From positions 1-64,000 of the forward strand of contig CAYOIB010000003.1 in assembly GCA_964403935.1 (NCBI GenBank): 64,000 bases of DNA, given 5' to 3'. A program made the translations under genes and the position numbers. Each line of letters begins with the position of its first letter. Position 1 is the stretch's first letter. The notes under the pieces were generated by a model. It made no database searches. It was not told where the DNA came from and saw only the letters and a program-made list of their open reading frames with translations. This DNA comes from SLLG01 sp964403935. Its GTDB lineage: Bacteria; Verrucomicrobiota; Verrucomicrobiia; Opitutales; Oceanipulchritudinaceae. This document shows positions 17,284 through 26,276 of the stretch, piece after piece.

Positions 17284-18339
17284 TCAAGCGACGGTGATCT
17301 CGGGGTTGAGGTAGACATCCTGGATGGCGTGGAGCCGCTCGATACCGGTCCGGGCATCGCACTGGAAGGCCTTGCGACCGGAGATGAGGCCGGTCCCGCC
17401 AGCGCGCTTGTTGATGACTGCAGTGCGGACGGCCTGGGCGAGGTTGTCTTTTCCCGAGGCCCCGCCGGAGTTGATCAAGCCGACGCGGCCCATGAAGCAG
17501 TTGGCTACCTGGTAGCGCGTTAGGTCGATGGGGTGATCCGTTGTGAGTGTGTCATAGACGGCATCATCCGTTTTCCCAAAATTCTCGATGGCGCGGAATC
17601 CGCCGTTATTCTCGGCCTGCTTCTGCTTGATGATATCGGCTTCGATGGTGGCTCCAAGATAGTTTGCCTGGCCGGTAAGATCGGATGAGAGATGATAATC
17701 CTTATCTTTTTTGAAGGCTGCATTCCGAAGGTAGCACCACAGGATCGCAGCCATTCCAAGCTCGTGTGCGCGCTGAAAGGCCTGGCTTGTTTCCTGAATC
17801 TGGCGAAGCGATTCGGGAGAGCCAAAGTAAATCGTTGCCCCGACCCCGACAGCCCCCATGTCAAAGGCCTGTTCAACCTGACCGAAATAGATCTGGTCAT
17901 AGGTATTTGGGTACGACAATAGCTGGTTATGGTTGAGCTTCACGACAAAGGGGATGCGGTGCGCATAACGCCGGGCGACGGCTCCCAGCGCTCCGAGACT
18001 TGAAACAACGGCATTGCAGCCTCCATCCATGGCCAACTGAACGATATTCTCCGGATCAAAATATGCGGGGTTGGTAGCGAAGCTCGCGCCTGCGGTATGC
18101 TCGATGCCCTGATCCACCGGGAGGATGGAGAGGTAACCCGTTCCGCCAAGGCGACCATGGTTGAAGATCTGCGTGAGGGCACCGAGGACGCGCGGTGAAC
18201 GATCCGATGGGGCCACGACCCGTTCAATGAAGTCGGGACCGGGCAGGTGGAGCCGGTCACGCTTGATCCCGTTGCAAGTGTGCTCAAGCAGGCTCTTCGC
18301 CTCGTCCCCCAGGAGTTCAAGAATTCGATCTGTCTTCAT
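17284..18339 (-). CDS. fbaB: Class I fructose-bisphosphate aldolase (DhnA/FbaB type)
   Basis: A 351-residue cytoplasmic aldolase that splits fructose-1,6-bisphosphate into DHAP and glyceraldehyde-3-phosphate through a Schiff base. Family signatures include ILPVDQGIEH near residue 80, VVKLNHNQLLSY, and the C-terminal phosphate-binding NSGGASGKDNLAQAV followed by NKRAGGTGLISGRKAF. Length fits the family. It is monocistronic, facing away from the UPF0316 gene. No gene for a class II aldolase is in the window. Confidence 0.93.
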   Translation of the reverse strand: MKTDRILELLGDEAKSLLEHTCNGIKRDRLHLPGPDFIERVVAPSDRSPRVLGALTQIFNHGRLGGTGYLSILPVDQGIEHTAGASFATNPAYFDPENIVQLAMDGGCNAVVSSLGALGAVARRYAHRIPFVVKLNHNQLLSYPNTYDQIYFGQVEQAFDMGAVGVGATIYFGSPESLRQIQETSQAFQRAHELGMAAILWCYLRNAAFKKDKDYHLSSDLTGQANYLGATIEADIIKQKQAENNGGFRAIENFGKTDDAVYDTLTTDHPIDLTRYQVANCFMGRVGLINSGGASGKDNLAQAVRTAVINKRAGGTGLISGRKAFQCDARTGIERLHAIQDVYLNPEITVA

Positions 18340-18678
18340 GATGCCATCGCCGGTTGGTGGTTCCTGTTTCTATCCCACCGGTACTTTAGCTTCTCACATA
18401 TCTCAACGGCGAGGCCGACAAATATGGGAATCCATCAAAAATCGCCGAGCGGGCTCAGGCCAACGGCCATCGCCCCGCCAAGCAATTGATGAAACCATCA
18501 GCAAACGCACCGCCGAACGGCCCATTATGGGGGATAGCCTTCGGCAACGACTTCCGTTGCCGACGCCTTGTCTTCCAGCTTCTCGACATTCATCGGGGCA
18601 GCCTCAAGTATGACAGAAGGCACCTTCAAACCGCTCCCGCTTTTTAAAAACCATCCTTTCAGATTTTCAATCAACATT
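18340..18678. other. Divergent intergenic region (fbaB / UPF0316 gene)
   Basis: About 340 bp between two divergently transcribed genes, so both promoters should lie here. No gene or strong hairpin was seen. An in-frame ATG at 18610 (MTEGTFKPLP) would extend the downstream protein, so its start could be further upstream than annotated. Confidence 0.4.
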
Positions 18679-19272
18679 ATGAATGCAGTGCACAGCCTGA
18701 ATGACGCCTGGTGGTTCACCTGGCTCGTTGTCCCCTTCTTCATTCTTTGCGCTCGGGTCGCCGACCAGACCATGGGCACGCTGCGCGTCGTCTTTGTGGC
18801 CAAAGGCTTCAAGTACCTTGCCCCGAGCGTTGGCTTTATCGAGTCGATCATCTGGCTCATCGCCGTCAGTCAAATCTTGAATCATGTGAGCAATCCCGCC
18901 AGCTACCTGGCCTACGGTGCCGGCTTTGCCATCGGCAACTTCATCGGCATGACCCTTGAGGAGAAAATGTCTCTGGGCCGGGTCATTGTCCGGATTATAC
19001 CCCATCGAAACGCTGATCGTCTGATTGAAGAGATGCGTGCCCAAAACTTCGGACTTACCTTCGTCAATGGCCACGGCGCCAAAGGACCGGTCAAGATGAT
19101 CTTCTCGGCCATCGAGCGAAAAGAGATCGCCGAGCTCGTTACCCTGATCAACGACTGGAACCCCAATGCCTTCTACTCCATCGAGGAAGTGAAGGTCGTC
19201 CGGGAAGGCGTCTTCCGACCTGGCGGCGGCCGACTCGCCCTCCTTGGCTTTGGCTTAAAGAAAGCAAAGTAA
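18679..19272 (+). CDS. UPF0316/DUF2179-family membrane protein
   Basis: A 197-residue inner-membrane protein. Three hydrophobic segments lie in the first 105 residues (WWFTWLVVPFFILCARV, SIIWLIAVSQIL, YLAYGAGFAIGNFIGM). The family motif DQTMGTLRVVFVAKG and the G-x-x-x-EE segment MTLEEKMSLG are present. A cytosolic DUF2179-like alpha/beta domain (about 110-185) follows. Start MNAVHSLND (18679) was preferred for the first helix; upstream ATGs at 18568 and 18610 are possible. Function unknown; DUF2179 resembles small ligand-binding domains. Confidence 0.85.
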   Translation: MNAVHSLNDAWWFTWLVVPFFILCARVADQTMGTLRVVFVAKGFKYLAPSVGFIESIIWLIAVSQILNHVSNPASYLAYGAGFAIGNFIGMTLEEKMSLGRVIVRIIPHRNADRLIEEMRAQNFGLTFVNGHGAKGPVKMIFSAIERKEIAELVTLINDWNPNAFYSIEEVKVVREGVFRPGGGRLALLGFGLKKAK

Positions 19273-19373
19273 GACGGCAAAGCGGGCAGCACCTTAAGAA
19301 CAGTGAGGGCACTTGACTTTCCTGCTTTTGAAGTCAGCCTTTATCCATCAGCATTTTGTAATGCAAGCACCCA

Positions 19374-19493
19374 CTGTTCAGATTTCACGACAACTATGTC
19401 GTGCACTGGCCCGAGTTGCCCCACCTGGGGTTCCCGGTGCCTGCTGCTAGACAGCCGAGAAGATTCTCGGGTTATGCGGCACCGGGTGAACAG
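19374..19493 (+). ncRNA. Candidate multibranched structured RNA, no known family
   Basis: A 120-nt stretch folds by perfect complementarity into a closed multihelix junction. A 7-bp closing stem is CTGTTCA/TGAACAG (19374-19380 with 19487-19493). Inside are CACGACA/TGTCGTG (19386-19392 with 19397-19403), CCCCA/TGGGG (19420-19424 with 19427-19431), and a 9-bp CCCGGTGCC/GGCACCGGG (19433-19441 with 19478-19486) that abuts the closing stem and encloses CCGAGAA/TTCTCGG (19455-19461 with 19464-19470). The strand is not proven, since the helices exist on both. It lies between the UPF0316 gene (ends 19272) and the Rnk-like gene (starts 19775), in about 500 bp with no gene. It could be a free RNA, a 3' element, or a leader element 280 nt ahead of the Rnk-like gene. 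Confidence 0.55.
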
Positions 19494-19774
19494 CTAGTCT
19501 GAATCACCACGTTGAGGCGAATTCCGCCACAACCCGCCCAAAACCGGGCCCCTCAAACAACCGCCCCCTCGCCCAGGGTCCAGACATTCAGCGTACAAAT
19601 CAGTCAAACGCGATCGGGATCAACCAGTAGACCCATAAGCCCCGCCTCGAAAACCGATCTGGCGGATCACCCATTTTTCCAAGCCGGAAGCACCTTCAGC
19701 CTTCTTTTACGCGATAGAGGCTTCACCGGCAACGCCCACTCCAAAATTCTAATAACAACTCATTAGCAAATACG

Positions 19775-20224
19775 ATGAACACAAAACCTATTTATGTAAC
19801 CAGCGCCGATCACCTCCGCCTGAAGCAGCTGCTCACCAGCCTCGCCTCAATGGGAGGGACGGGCAAGGCCCCTGCCAAACTTGAAGCGGAATTGAAGCGA
19901 GCGGTCGTGATCGATCCGACGGCCGCGACCGAGGGCCTGGTCACCCTGAACTCGGAAGTCACCATCCGCGACCAGGATACCGATGAACTGGAGACCTACA
20001 CGATCACCATGCCGCAGGAAGCTGGCCGGGTTGCAGGAACCATCTCCGTCCTCGCACCGATTGGATGCGCTCTTCTGGGGTATTCGGTGGGCGACGAGAT
20101 CAGTTGGGAAACGCCCGGCGGTGTGCGGCGCATCCGCATCGAGTCCGCCGCCCCGGCAGCGCTGTCCAAGCGGGTTCCAGCCTATTCTCCGGAGCACATC
20201 TTAGGCACCCGCTCGCCGACATAA
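19775..20224 (+). CDS. Rnk/GreA C-terminal-domain protein
   Basis: A 149-residue cytoplasmic protein. After a short helical N-terminus (ADHLRLKQLLTSLA), residues about 45-130 form the FKBP-like GreA/GreB C-terminal domain (VTLNSEVTIRDQDTDELETY, PIGCALLGYSVGDEISWETPGG). There is no full GreA coiled coil, so this resembles Rnk, which binds RNA polymerase without transcript-cleavage activity. The E. coli Rnk name refers to nucleoside diphosphate kinase levels; such a role here is not shown. It may share a leader with the structured region upstream. Confidence 0.85.
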   Translation: MNTKPIYVTSADHLRLKQLLTSLASMGGTGKAPAKLEAELKRAVVIDPTAATEGLVTLNSEVTIRDQDTDELETYTITMPQEAGRVAGTISVLAPIGCALLGYSVGDEISWETPGGVRRIRIESAAPAALSKRVPAYSPEHILGTRSPT

Positions 20225-20456
20225 GGAGCGTTAGGGGCAAATTACCGGAACGGCCTGGGTTTACGCACCTCAACTGCCCCCATAAGCGGGGGCAAGCTGG
20301 ATGGACGAAGCCGGATCCCGCCCTCCGCGAAAAAGCCGAAGCCATTGCTTCGCAAGACAACGACGCAAATCCCTCAAGTGCATGCCTCCTGCCGGTGCAG
20401 GGTGCCTTGATCAGAGAAAGCATAATTAGAGAACAAGAGATCGGCCGGACATCACC

Positions 20457-22823
20457 ATGGAATCTGGACTAAAGTTCATTCAAGAGCTTGCCATAATTCT
20501 TCTGGCAGCATCCCTCGGGGCAAAAGCCGCCCGGTGGACCGGTATCCCGACGATGGTCGGCTACTTGATTGGCGGGTTCGCTGCCGGGGCCTTGGACATG
20601 ATGTTCCTGAACCTGACGGATCCTGCTCAGCTGAGAATCCTGACGCAGGTCGGGATCGTGTTTGTGATGTTCTCGATGGGACTTCAAACTCGGTTGAGTG
20701 ACCTTCGCTATTTTGGGCCGGGCCCCTTTGTCGCCGTCGCTCTGACCGCTTTGATCATGTTCAGCCTCGGGCGCATAACGGGAAGCCTTGTCGGGCTCAA
20801 CGCGGCCCAAAGCCTCTTCTTCACCGCGATGTTGATGATCAGCAGCGCGACGACGATCAACAAGTACCTGGATGAATGGGGCCTCCACCATCGCCGCACC
20901 GGTCAGATGGCACGCGGACAGACCATGCTGGAAACCGTTCTCGCGGTCGTTCTCCTCTGTGCGCTCAGCCCGGTCCCCGGATCAAATGCGGTTGCTGGCG
21001 GCGAAATCTATCCGCTACTTCTTCTCCGCCTGATCGCCTTTGGGGTCCTCCTCGTCCTCATCGGAATGCTCGTGATCCCATGGGTGTTGCGGCGCGCACG
21101 ACCGGATCCGGACGGAGAACTCCAAACGATTTTTCTGATCGCCATTCTTTTCGGGTTCTCCGCGATGGCAGTCTTCGCAGGATATACCCTGGCGTTGGGT
21201 GCATTCCTGACCGGCTTGATCACCTCGGAAATTCCGCGTTCGCGAGCATCCATTCGTCTGTTCACGGGCGCACGCAGCGTCTTTACGGCAATCTTTTTCG
21301 TGGCTATCGGGATGGCGACGGATCTGCGGGAAATGGTCGGGTCTGCGGGGCTGATCCTGATCGGCAGCCTCGTCGCCCTTGGAGGCCGCTTTGCTGCTTC
21401 AGCCCTGGCGTGGATTCTGGCCTGCGAAGAGGAGAACCGCGCCTTGCGCATCGCACTCATGGTGACTCCCGCCGGTGCCTTCTCGCTGATCATCGCCAGG
21501 TTGGGGATTGAAAACGGGGTGCTCCCCCAGAATTTTCAGACGGTTGCCGTCGGCATTGTTGTGCTCACGGGCGTCCTCGGATCCAAGAGTATGCATCTTT
21601 CGGAGAGGATCAATGTCCGCGCACCCAGTGCCTTTCCCAAAATAGCCAGCGTTCTTCTGGCCTACCGTTCCCTGTGGCATTCGATAGGAAAGCGAGGGGG
21701 CACCCGTTTCCTTTGGACCTTTATCAAGCCACGGGTGTGGCAGGTGTCCAGAGAAGTGCTTTGCGTCACCGCGGTGCTCCTGGCTGCGCGGCCCTTATAC
21801 CAACCCTTCGTCGCGGCCCTGATCCGCTTTGGCCTCGATGAACGTTGGCTCCCCCTGGGGACTTTTGTCTACTGGTTTGTCGCGGCCGCCCTGGCTTTGC
21901 CTTCACTCGTCGCGCTGCTGCGCAATCTGGACGCGCTTTCCATGTTGGTCGCCGACTTCCTTCGGATGCAGTTGGGGGAGCGCAGGAGAGGCCTTGCCAT
22001 TCACCTGACTTTACTTCGGATCGTTATCTTTGGAGCGGTTGGGCTCTGGCTGGCGACGCTTCTTCCATGGGACCTCCTCGGACTCGGGTTCATTGGCGTT
22101 CTCGCAATTGCCACCCTCATCACCGCCCGCATGTCCTGGCGCTGGTTCATCCGGGTGCACCACCAAATGGAGCGCGACCTGAAGGAGATGGTCGAGCCGG
22201 ACTACCACGGCTACCGCGCGGGTGCTTTCTATGCTTCTTCCCTGCGCTCCGCCAGAGAGGACTGGGACCTTCACCTAAAGGAATTCAAGCTGCCCGACCT
22301 CTTCTTTGCGGCCGGCCAGACCATCGGGTCGATCAATCTGAGAAATCGAACAGGGGCCACCATCATCGGAATCGACCGCCAATACCTCGCGATCAACCAG
22401 ATAACACCACAGACGCAGCTCTTCTCCGGCGACACACTTTTTCTTCTGGGAACACAAAATCAAATCGAACGAGCGGTCACTCTTCTCGACCGAGAAGATG
22501 ATAAATCCGGCACTGCGGCGACGCTTCATCGCGCGGTCCTCAACTCGCTGGTCATCGCGCCTTCGAGTTCTCTCGTCGGCCGGTGCCTTTCAGAGATTGA
22601 CTGGTCGCCCCGGCTCGGTGTCCAGATTCTCGCTGTGCGTTCTGGCGGGCACGATCGCGTGAGCCCTCCGGCGGCAACAACATTATCGGCGGGAGACACC
22701 CTCCTCATTGCGGGGACCGAATCCGCCATCAAGGCCGCTCGGCAATCCACCGAAGAAGGTCCTTCCACCATAGCCCGCGAACCTCGGCCAAACCCTCAAC
22801 CAACCGCCAGCCATAGCCGCTGA
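20457..22823 (+). CDS. CPA2-family cation/proton antiporter with two TrkA-C domains
   Basis: A 788-residue inner-membrane protein. The first about 390 residues carry the Na+/H+-exchanger fold of KefB/KefC-type transporters (GIPTMVGYLIGGFAAG, FVMFSMGLQT, FTAIFFVAIGM). About 410-590 hold further hydrophobic helices, and the cytosolic end carries two TrkA-C (RCK-C) regulatory domains (about 625-690, GDTLFLLGTQNQIERA; and about 700-775, GDTLLIAGTESAIKAA). No nucleotide-binding TrkA-N domain is present, unlike classic KefC. Likely exchanges K+ or Na+ for H+. A hairpin GCCCCC/GGGGGC at 20276-20293 lies between it and the Rnk-like gene. Confidence 0.88.
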   Translation: MESGLKFIQELAIILLAASLGAKAARWTGIPTMVGYLIGGFAAGALDMMFLNLTDPAQLRILTQVGIVFVMFSMGLQTRLSDLRYFGPGPFVAVALTALIMFSLGRITGSLVGLNAAQSLFFTAMLMISSATTINKYLDEWGLHHRRTGQMARGQTMLETVLAVVLLCALSPVPGSNAVAGGEIYPLLLLRLIAFGVLLVLIGMLVIPWVLRRARPDPDGELQTIFLIAILFGFSAMAVFAGYTLALGAFLTGLITSEIPRSRASIRLFTGARSVFTAIFFVAIGMATDLREMVGSAGLILIGSLVALGGRFAASALAWILACEEENRALRIALMVTPAGAFSLIIARLGIENGVLPQNFQTVAVGIVVLTGVLGSKSMHLSERINVRAPSAFPKIASVLLAYRSLWHSIGKRGGTRFLWTFIKPRVWQVSREVLCVTAVLLAARPLYQPFVAALIRFGLDERWLPLGTFVYWFVAAALALPSLVALLRNLDALSMLVADFLRMQLGERRRGLAIHLTLLRIVIFGAVGLWLATLLPWDLLGLGFIGVLAIATLITARMSWRWFIRVHHQMERDLKEMVEPDYHGYRAGAFYASSLRSAREDWDLHLKEFKLPDLFFAAGQTIGSINLRNRTGATIIGIDRQYLAINQITPQTQLFSGDTLFLLGTQNQIERAVTLLDREDDKSGTAATLHRAVLNSLVIAPSSSLVGRCLSEIDWSPRLGVQILAVRSGGHDRVSPPAATTLSAGDTLLIAGTESAIKAARQSTEEGPSTIAREPRPNPQPTASHSR

Positions 22824-23143
22824 CCCGACGACGCCTTTATGAGGCCTGGCCCAGCACCTCTTCCCCAAATCTTATATTCGATTATCAACTTATCATTATC
22901 GAGCAAATCTCCCTCGGCGCCCCAGACACGGAAGCAGAAGCAACGACATGAGACCCCGGCGGGAGCACCCGCGACCGCTTCGACAAAGAAAAAACAGCAG
23001 AAACCTTTTCATCCACCCTCCTTCCAGGGGTGGATGCTTTTTTGCATACCTCGGGAGCGCATCCACGTAGAGATACTTGCCTCTCAACTCTCATTTTACT
23101 GATGAGCTTTCGCCATCGCGCCAAGCGTCCGCCAAGAAGCGGA
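22824..23143. other. Intergenic region downstream of the antiporter
   Basis: About 320 bp between convergent genes, with no supported coding sequence. The terminator at 23010-23043 is the only clear feature. The roughly 190-nt distance from the antiporter stop to the terminator leaves room for a 3' UTR or small RNA. Confidence 0.5.
23010..23043 (+). terminator. Rho-independent terminator after the antiporter gene
   Basis: Perfect 9-bp stem CATCCACCC/GGGTGGATG (23010-23018 with 23028-23036) followed by CTTTTTT on the plus strand. Confidence 0.88.
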
Positions 23144-24565
23144 TTACGTTCGAAGCCCGTAGCGATTGGCGATGCTGATACCGCTGAGCATCGCTCCGGT
23201 GATGCCAAGGAAGCCTTGGTCGGTTCCGGCAAGGTAGAGGTTGTCGAGAGCGGTTCGTCCGTCACGTGATTTCCTGGGCGAGCCGTAGACAGCACCATCG
23301 ATGTGTCGGGTGAACCGCTTGACCGTCTTCGGGGTGAACATATCGACGAACTGGGTGTGCGCGCTGATCCCGGCCGGGTCCACCGAGGGAAGAAACCTCA
23401 GAGCAGCGTCCTGAATCCGTGGGTACCATGCTGCCTTTTGACGCTGATACGCCTCCACCTCAAGTTGATCCCAATACGTGAAATCAGCGAGTTGCGTCAC
23501 CCGAAAGAAACCTTCGTCCAATGTCCGCTCACCGTAGTCGTAGTTGTTCGGAAAGCAGATGACACCACTGCGGAGGTCGACGGGATCCCGCGGACGTTCG
23601 TAAGTAAGCGTGTCCTGATTATTGAAGAACACGATCGTCTCCTCCGCCCCCAGCATTTTTGGCTGGGCGTCGAGCACGGCAATGGTTTCAACGAAACTCA
23701 ACCTCGGTCCACTATCAAGAGACGCATCCGCCGGACGCCCGGCGAGGGCTTCGGTTTCGCGCAGGCCAGCGGTCGAGATGACAGCATCCGCCGTAATCAT
23801 GGCCCCATCTTCAAGTTCGATTGCCGCGATGCGGCTGCCATCGACATGAAGCTGCCGTACCCCGCACTTCATGCGCCGCTCGCCACCGACTTCGCGAAAG
23901 CGTTTGAGGAGCGCACGGATGATGATGCGTACGCCCTCGAACGGACGCGCAAAGCCCTCCTCCAAAATGGAGCGCCACAAGATGACAAACTGATCGAAAT
24001 CAACATCGTTCTCACGCGCACTCCCGTAATACAGGATCGGGCACAGAATCATGTCGGTCAGCAGCGGCGAACGGATGAAACCGCCAAGAACCGCCCGGGC
24101 CGAAAGCACCGGGGCCGTGTCGTCAAAAGGATCAAAACCACGCACGTGCTGTCGCAACGCCCGGAATCCATCGATCTCCCCGGGAAACGCCTCAGCCACG
24201 GCTTCTTCGAGAAAGGTAAAGCTATTGCCGAAAGGAAGGTCGACTCCGGGGAAGGCGATCCGGCTGCGGTGCTGCTCACAAAGGTCAAGGGCTTCGCGCC
24301 CAATACGAAGCTGCCGGAGAAGCTTGATCAGCGGGGTACCCTTTGTTCCCCGCGGAACAAAATTCGTGACAGCGTGTAGGCCAACATCGAAGCGGCGGCC
24401 CTCGATGGCATAGAAACTGTTCAAGCCACCGGGCGCATTGTGGCTTTCAACAATGAGCACGGACCGATCGTACATGGCCAAGCGGATGCCAGCGGCGAGG
24501 CCGGCCATACCGCACCCGACGATGACAGCATCGTAATGCGACCTGCTGGGAAGACGCTTGCTCAC
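23144..24565 (-). CDS. CrtI/retinol-saturase-like FAD oxidoreductase
   Basis: A 473-residue flavoprotein. The N-terminal dinucleotide-binding motif VIVGCGMAGLAAG (about 13-26) and the ESHNAPGGLNSFY segment define the phytoene desaturase/carotenoid isomerase/all-trans-retinol 13,14-reductase superfamily. The C-terminal AGTDQGFLGITGAMLSG is the matching FAD-contact motif. Members add or remove hydrogens on long polyene or acyl chains. Here it follows a ketosynthase and an acyl carrier protein on the same strand with 28 nt spacing to the ACP gene, which suggests it acts on an ACP-bound or ACP-derived acyl chain. No carotenoid gene (crtB, crtE) is nearby. The substrate is unknown. Confidence 0.8.
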   Translation of the reverse strand: MSKRLPSRSHYDAVIVGCGMAGLAAGIRLAMYDRSVLIVESHNAPGGLNSFYAIEGRRFDVGLHAVTNFVPRGTKGTPLIKLLRQLRIGREALDLCEQHRSRIAFPGVDLPFGNSFTFLEEAVAEAFPGEIDGFRALRQHVRGFDPFDDTAPVLSARAVLGGFIRSPLLTDMILCPILYYGSARENDVDFDQFVILWRSILEEGFARPFEGVRIIIRALLKRFREVGGERRMKCGVRQLHVDGSRIAAIELEDGAMITADAVISTAGLRETEALAGRPADASLDSGPRLSFVETIAVLDAQPKMLGAEETIVFFNNQDTLTYERPRDPVDLRSGVICFPNNYDYGERTLDEGFFRVTQLADFTYWDQLEVEAYQRQKAAWYPRIQDAALRFLPSVDPAGISAHTQFVDMFTPKTVKRFTRHIDGAVYGSPRKSRDGRTALDNLYLAGTDQGFLGITGAMLSGISIANRYGLRT

Positions 24566-24593
24566 AAAAACCGGCTGCGCCCCCGCCGGGGCA

Positions 24594-24851
24594 CTACGCG
24601 TTGACTGCCTTGAACTTCGGCGTCAGGTATTCCGCGCAGCTCTCAAGCGAGGCCAGCTGGGGATAATCCTCTTCCGGCACCTCAATCCCGTGCTTCTTGC
24701 GCAGCTCCATTACGATATCAAGGAAATCCATGGAATCGAGGTCGAGCTGGTCACGCAGTCGAACATCGTGCTTGAGACCCGACAAATCTTCGTCGGGGGC
24801 GATATCCTCGATAATTTCGAGTACCACCTGTTTGCACTCATCTTTAGTCAT
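24594..24851 (-). CDS. Dedicated acyl carrier protein
   Basis: An 85-residue acidic four-helix protein. The phosphopantetheine site is Ser40 in LDLDSMDFLDIV. Start ATG at 24851 (MTKDECK) was chosen on family length; in-frame ATGs at 24878 and 24890 would overlap the upstream ketosynthase stop and are possible. The divergent sequence (GIEVPEEDYPQL, and a C-terminal FKAVNA) suggests a specialised ACP, not the housekeeping AcpP. It is sandwiched between its ketosynthase and the FAD oxidoreductase. Confidence 0.88.
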   Translation of the reverse strand: MTKDECKQVVLEIIEDIAPDEDLSGLKHDVRLRDQLDLDSMDFLDIVMELRKKHGIEVPEEDYPQLASLESCAEYLTPKFKAVNA

Positions 24852-24879
24852 AATCTTGGTGCGGTGTAGGGAATCCATC

Positions 24880-26130
24880 TCACTCTGCAAACTTTTTTAC
24901 GATCAGGCTCGAGTTGATTCCGAGCATTCCGAACGAATTGTTAAGAATCACGCTGATACCTTCGCGTGCTTCGGGCTTGTTGACCACTAGATAATCCATC
25001 GCGCAGGCCGGATCCAGATCATCGATGTTGATTGTGGGGTGCACGAAGCCGTCGTTGAAGGAGGGAAGGTTGCCCGCCAGCTCCAACGCTCCGGCCGCAC
25101 CCATGGCGTGGCCGATATAGCTTTTTGTGTTGTTTACGCGGGGTCTGGAGCCCGCACCGGCAAAGACCGCCCGGACGGCTTCACACTCCTGAATGTCTCC
25201 CTGAGGCGTCGAAGTGGCATGGGTATTTATAATATCGACCTCCCCGGGCCTGAGGCCGGCCTTGGCCAAGGCCGCACGCATACAGTCCATCTGACGCTGG
25301 GCGTTGGGAAGGACGGCATCGACCGCATCCGAATTGATGTGGTGGCCGACGATCTCACCATAGATCTTTGCCCCGCGCGCTTTGGCATCGCTCAGGCGCT
25401 CCAACGTGAAAATCCCGCCACCCTCGCTCACGACGATGCCGTTGCGCCCCTTGTCGAACGGACGGCTTGCCTTGTTTGGGTCCTCATGAAAAGCCAGAGC
25501 ACCCTGACTCTTGAAGCCGGCAAAGATCCCAAAGGTGTGAATGGATTCACTAACCCCGCCGACCAGGGCGAGATCAACCTCCCCCATCCGCAACATGAAA
25601 TAGCCCTGGATAATCCCTGCATTCCCCGCCGCGCAGGCCGCACCAATAGTATAGTGCGGGCCCGTAATGCCCATATTCAAGGTCACCTCTCCGGCAGGAT
25701 TGTTCGCCACCGTCCGCGGGTTGTGGTGGTGCGTCCAATACTTGGTGTCGTAGTTGAACTGGGAAATATTGAAAACCTCGTTCTCCGTCTCGACATTCCC
25801 GTGTTCGGTGATGCCGAGGTAAACGCCGACACGTGCCTTCTCGACCGCATCCCAGTCGAGACCGCTGTCCGCGACCGCTTCCCGTGCACAATAAATGGCG
25901 ATGCTCCCGGCGCGCGTCCCATTGCGCAGTTCCCGGCGCCGCTGCCACTTGCCCGCATCGAAGTGGCAGACGCCGGCATGGACGCGCCCCATATAGCGGA
26001 TGTCTATATTCTCAATCCGTGCCTCGCCCTTGAGCAGGCCAGCGCGCAGCGTCGCCAAATCATCCCCCAGAGGCGATGTAAGCCCGCAGCCGGTAAGGAC
26101 AATTCGTTGTGCATCGTTATCAGCGTCCAT
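24880..26130 (-). CDS. Beta-ketoacyl-ACP synthase (FabF-like) of a small lipid locus
   Basis: A 416-residue condensing enzyme starting at MDADNDAQRIVLTG (26130). The thiolase-fold triad is complete: Cys near 165 in TIGAACAAGN, His near 304 in NTHATSTPQGD, His near 340 in YIGHAMGAAG. It therefore should decarboxylate malonyl-ACP and extend an acyl chain. It is first in a three-gene minus-strand unit with an ACP and a CrtI-like oxidoreductase, divergent from the PpiD-like gene. The absence of fabD, fabG or fabH in the unit argues for a secondary, product-specific role. Confidence 0.88.
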   Translation of the reverse strand: MDADNDAQRIVLTGCGLTSPLGDDLATLRAGLLKGEARIENIDIRYMGRVHAGVCHFDAGKWQRRRELRNGTRAGSIAIYCAREAVADSGLDWDAVEKARVGVYLGITEHGNVETENEVFNISQFNYDTKYWTHHHNPRTVANNPAGEVTLNMGITGPHYTIGAACAAGNAGIIQGYFMLRMGEVDLALVGGVSESIHTFGIFAGFKSQGALAFHEDPNKASRPFDKGRNGIVVSEGGGIFTLERLSDAKARGAKIYGEIVGHHINSDAVDAVLPNAQRQMDCMRAALAKAGLRPGEVDIINTHATSTPQGDIQECEAVRAVFAGAGSRPRVNNTKSYIGHAMGAAGALELAGNLPSFNDGFVHPTINIDDLDPACAMDYLVVNKPEAREGISVILNNSFGMLGINSSLIVKKFAE

Positions 26131-26276
26131 ATCAAGTCGACAGCAAATCGCCGCCAACCTGGGGCGATGTCCACAAGTGTGGGAAGAGAATCCGGCCTGC
26201 CATTCAAGTCAACCCCAACGAGTGGTGTCCTTGACACGAAGCGGTCACTCTCTACGTTCACGCGTTTCCATCTACC

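Noticed and set aside
19374..19493. Integron attC site as an explanation of the folded region
   Set aside because: The ends read ctGTTca and tgAACag, the opposite of the RYYYAAC/GTTRRRY pattern of attC, and no integron integrase or cassette is present.
23144..26130. Aryl polyene or flexirubin cluster
   Set aside because: The ketoreductase, aromatic ammonia lyase, acyltransferase and thioesterase genes expected for such clusters are missing.
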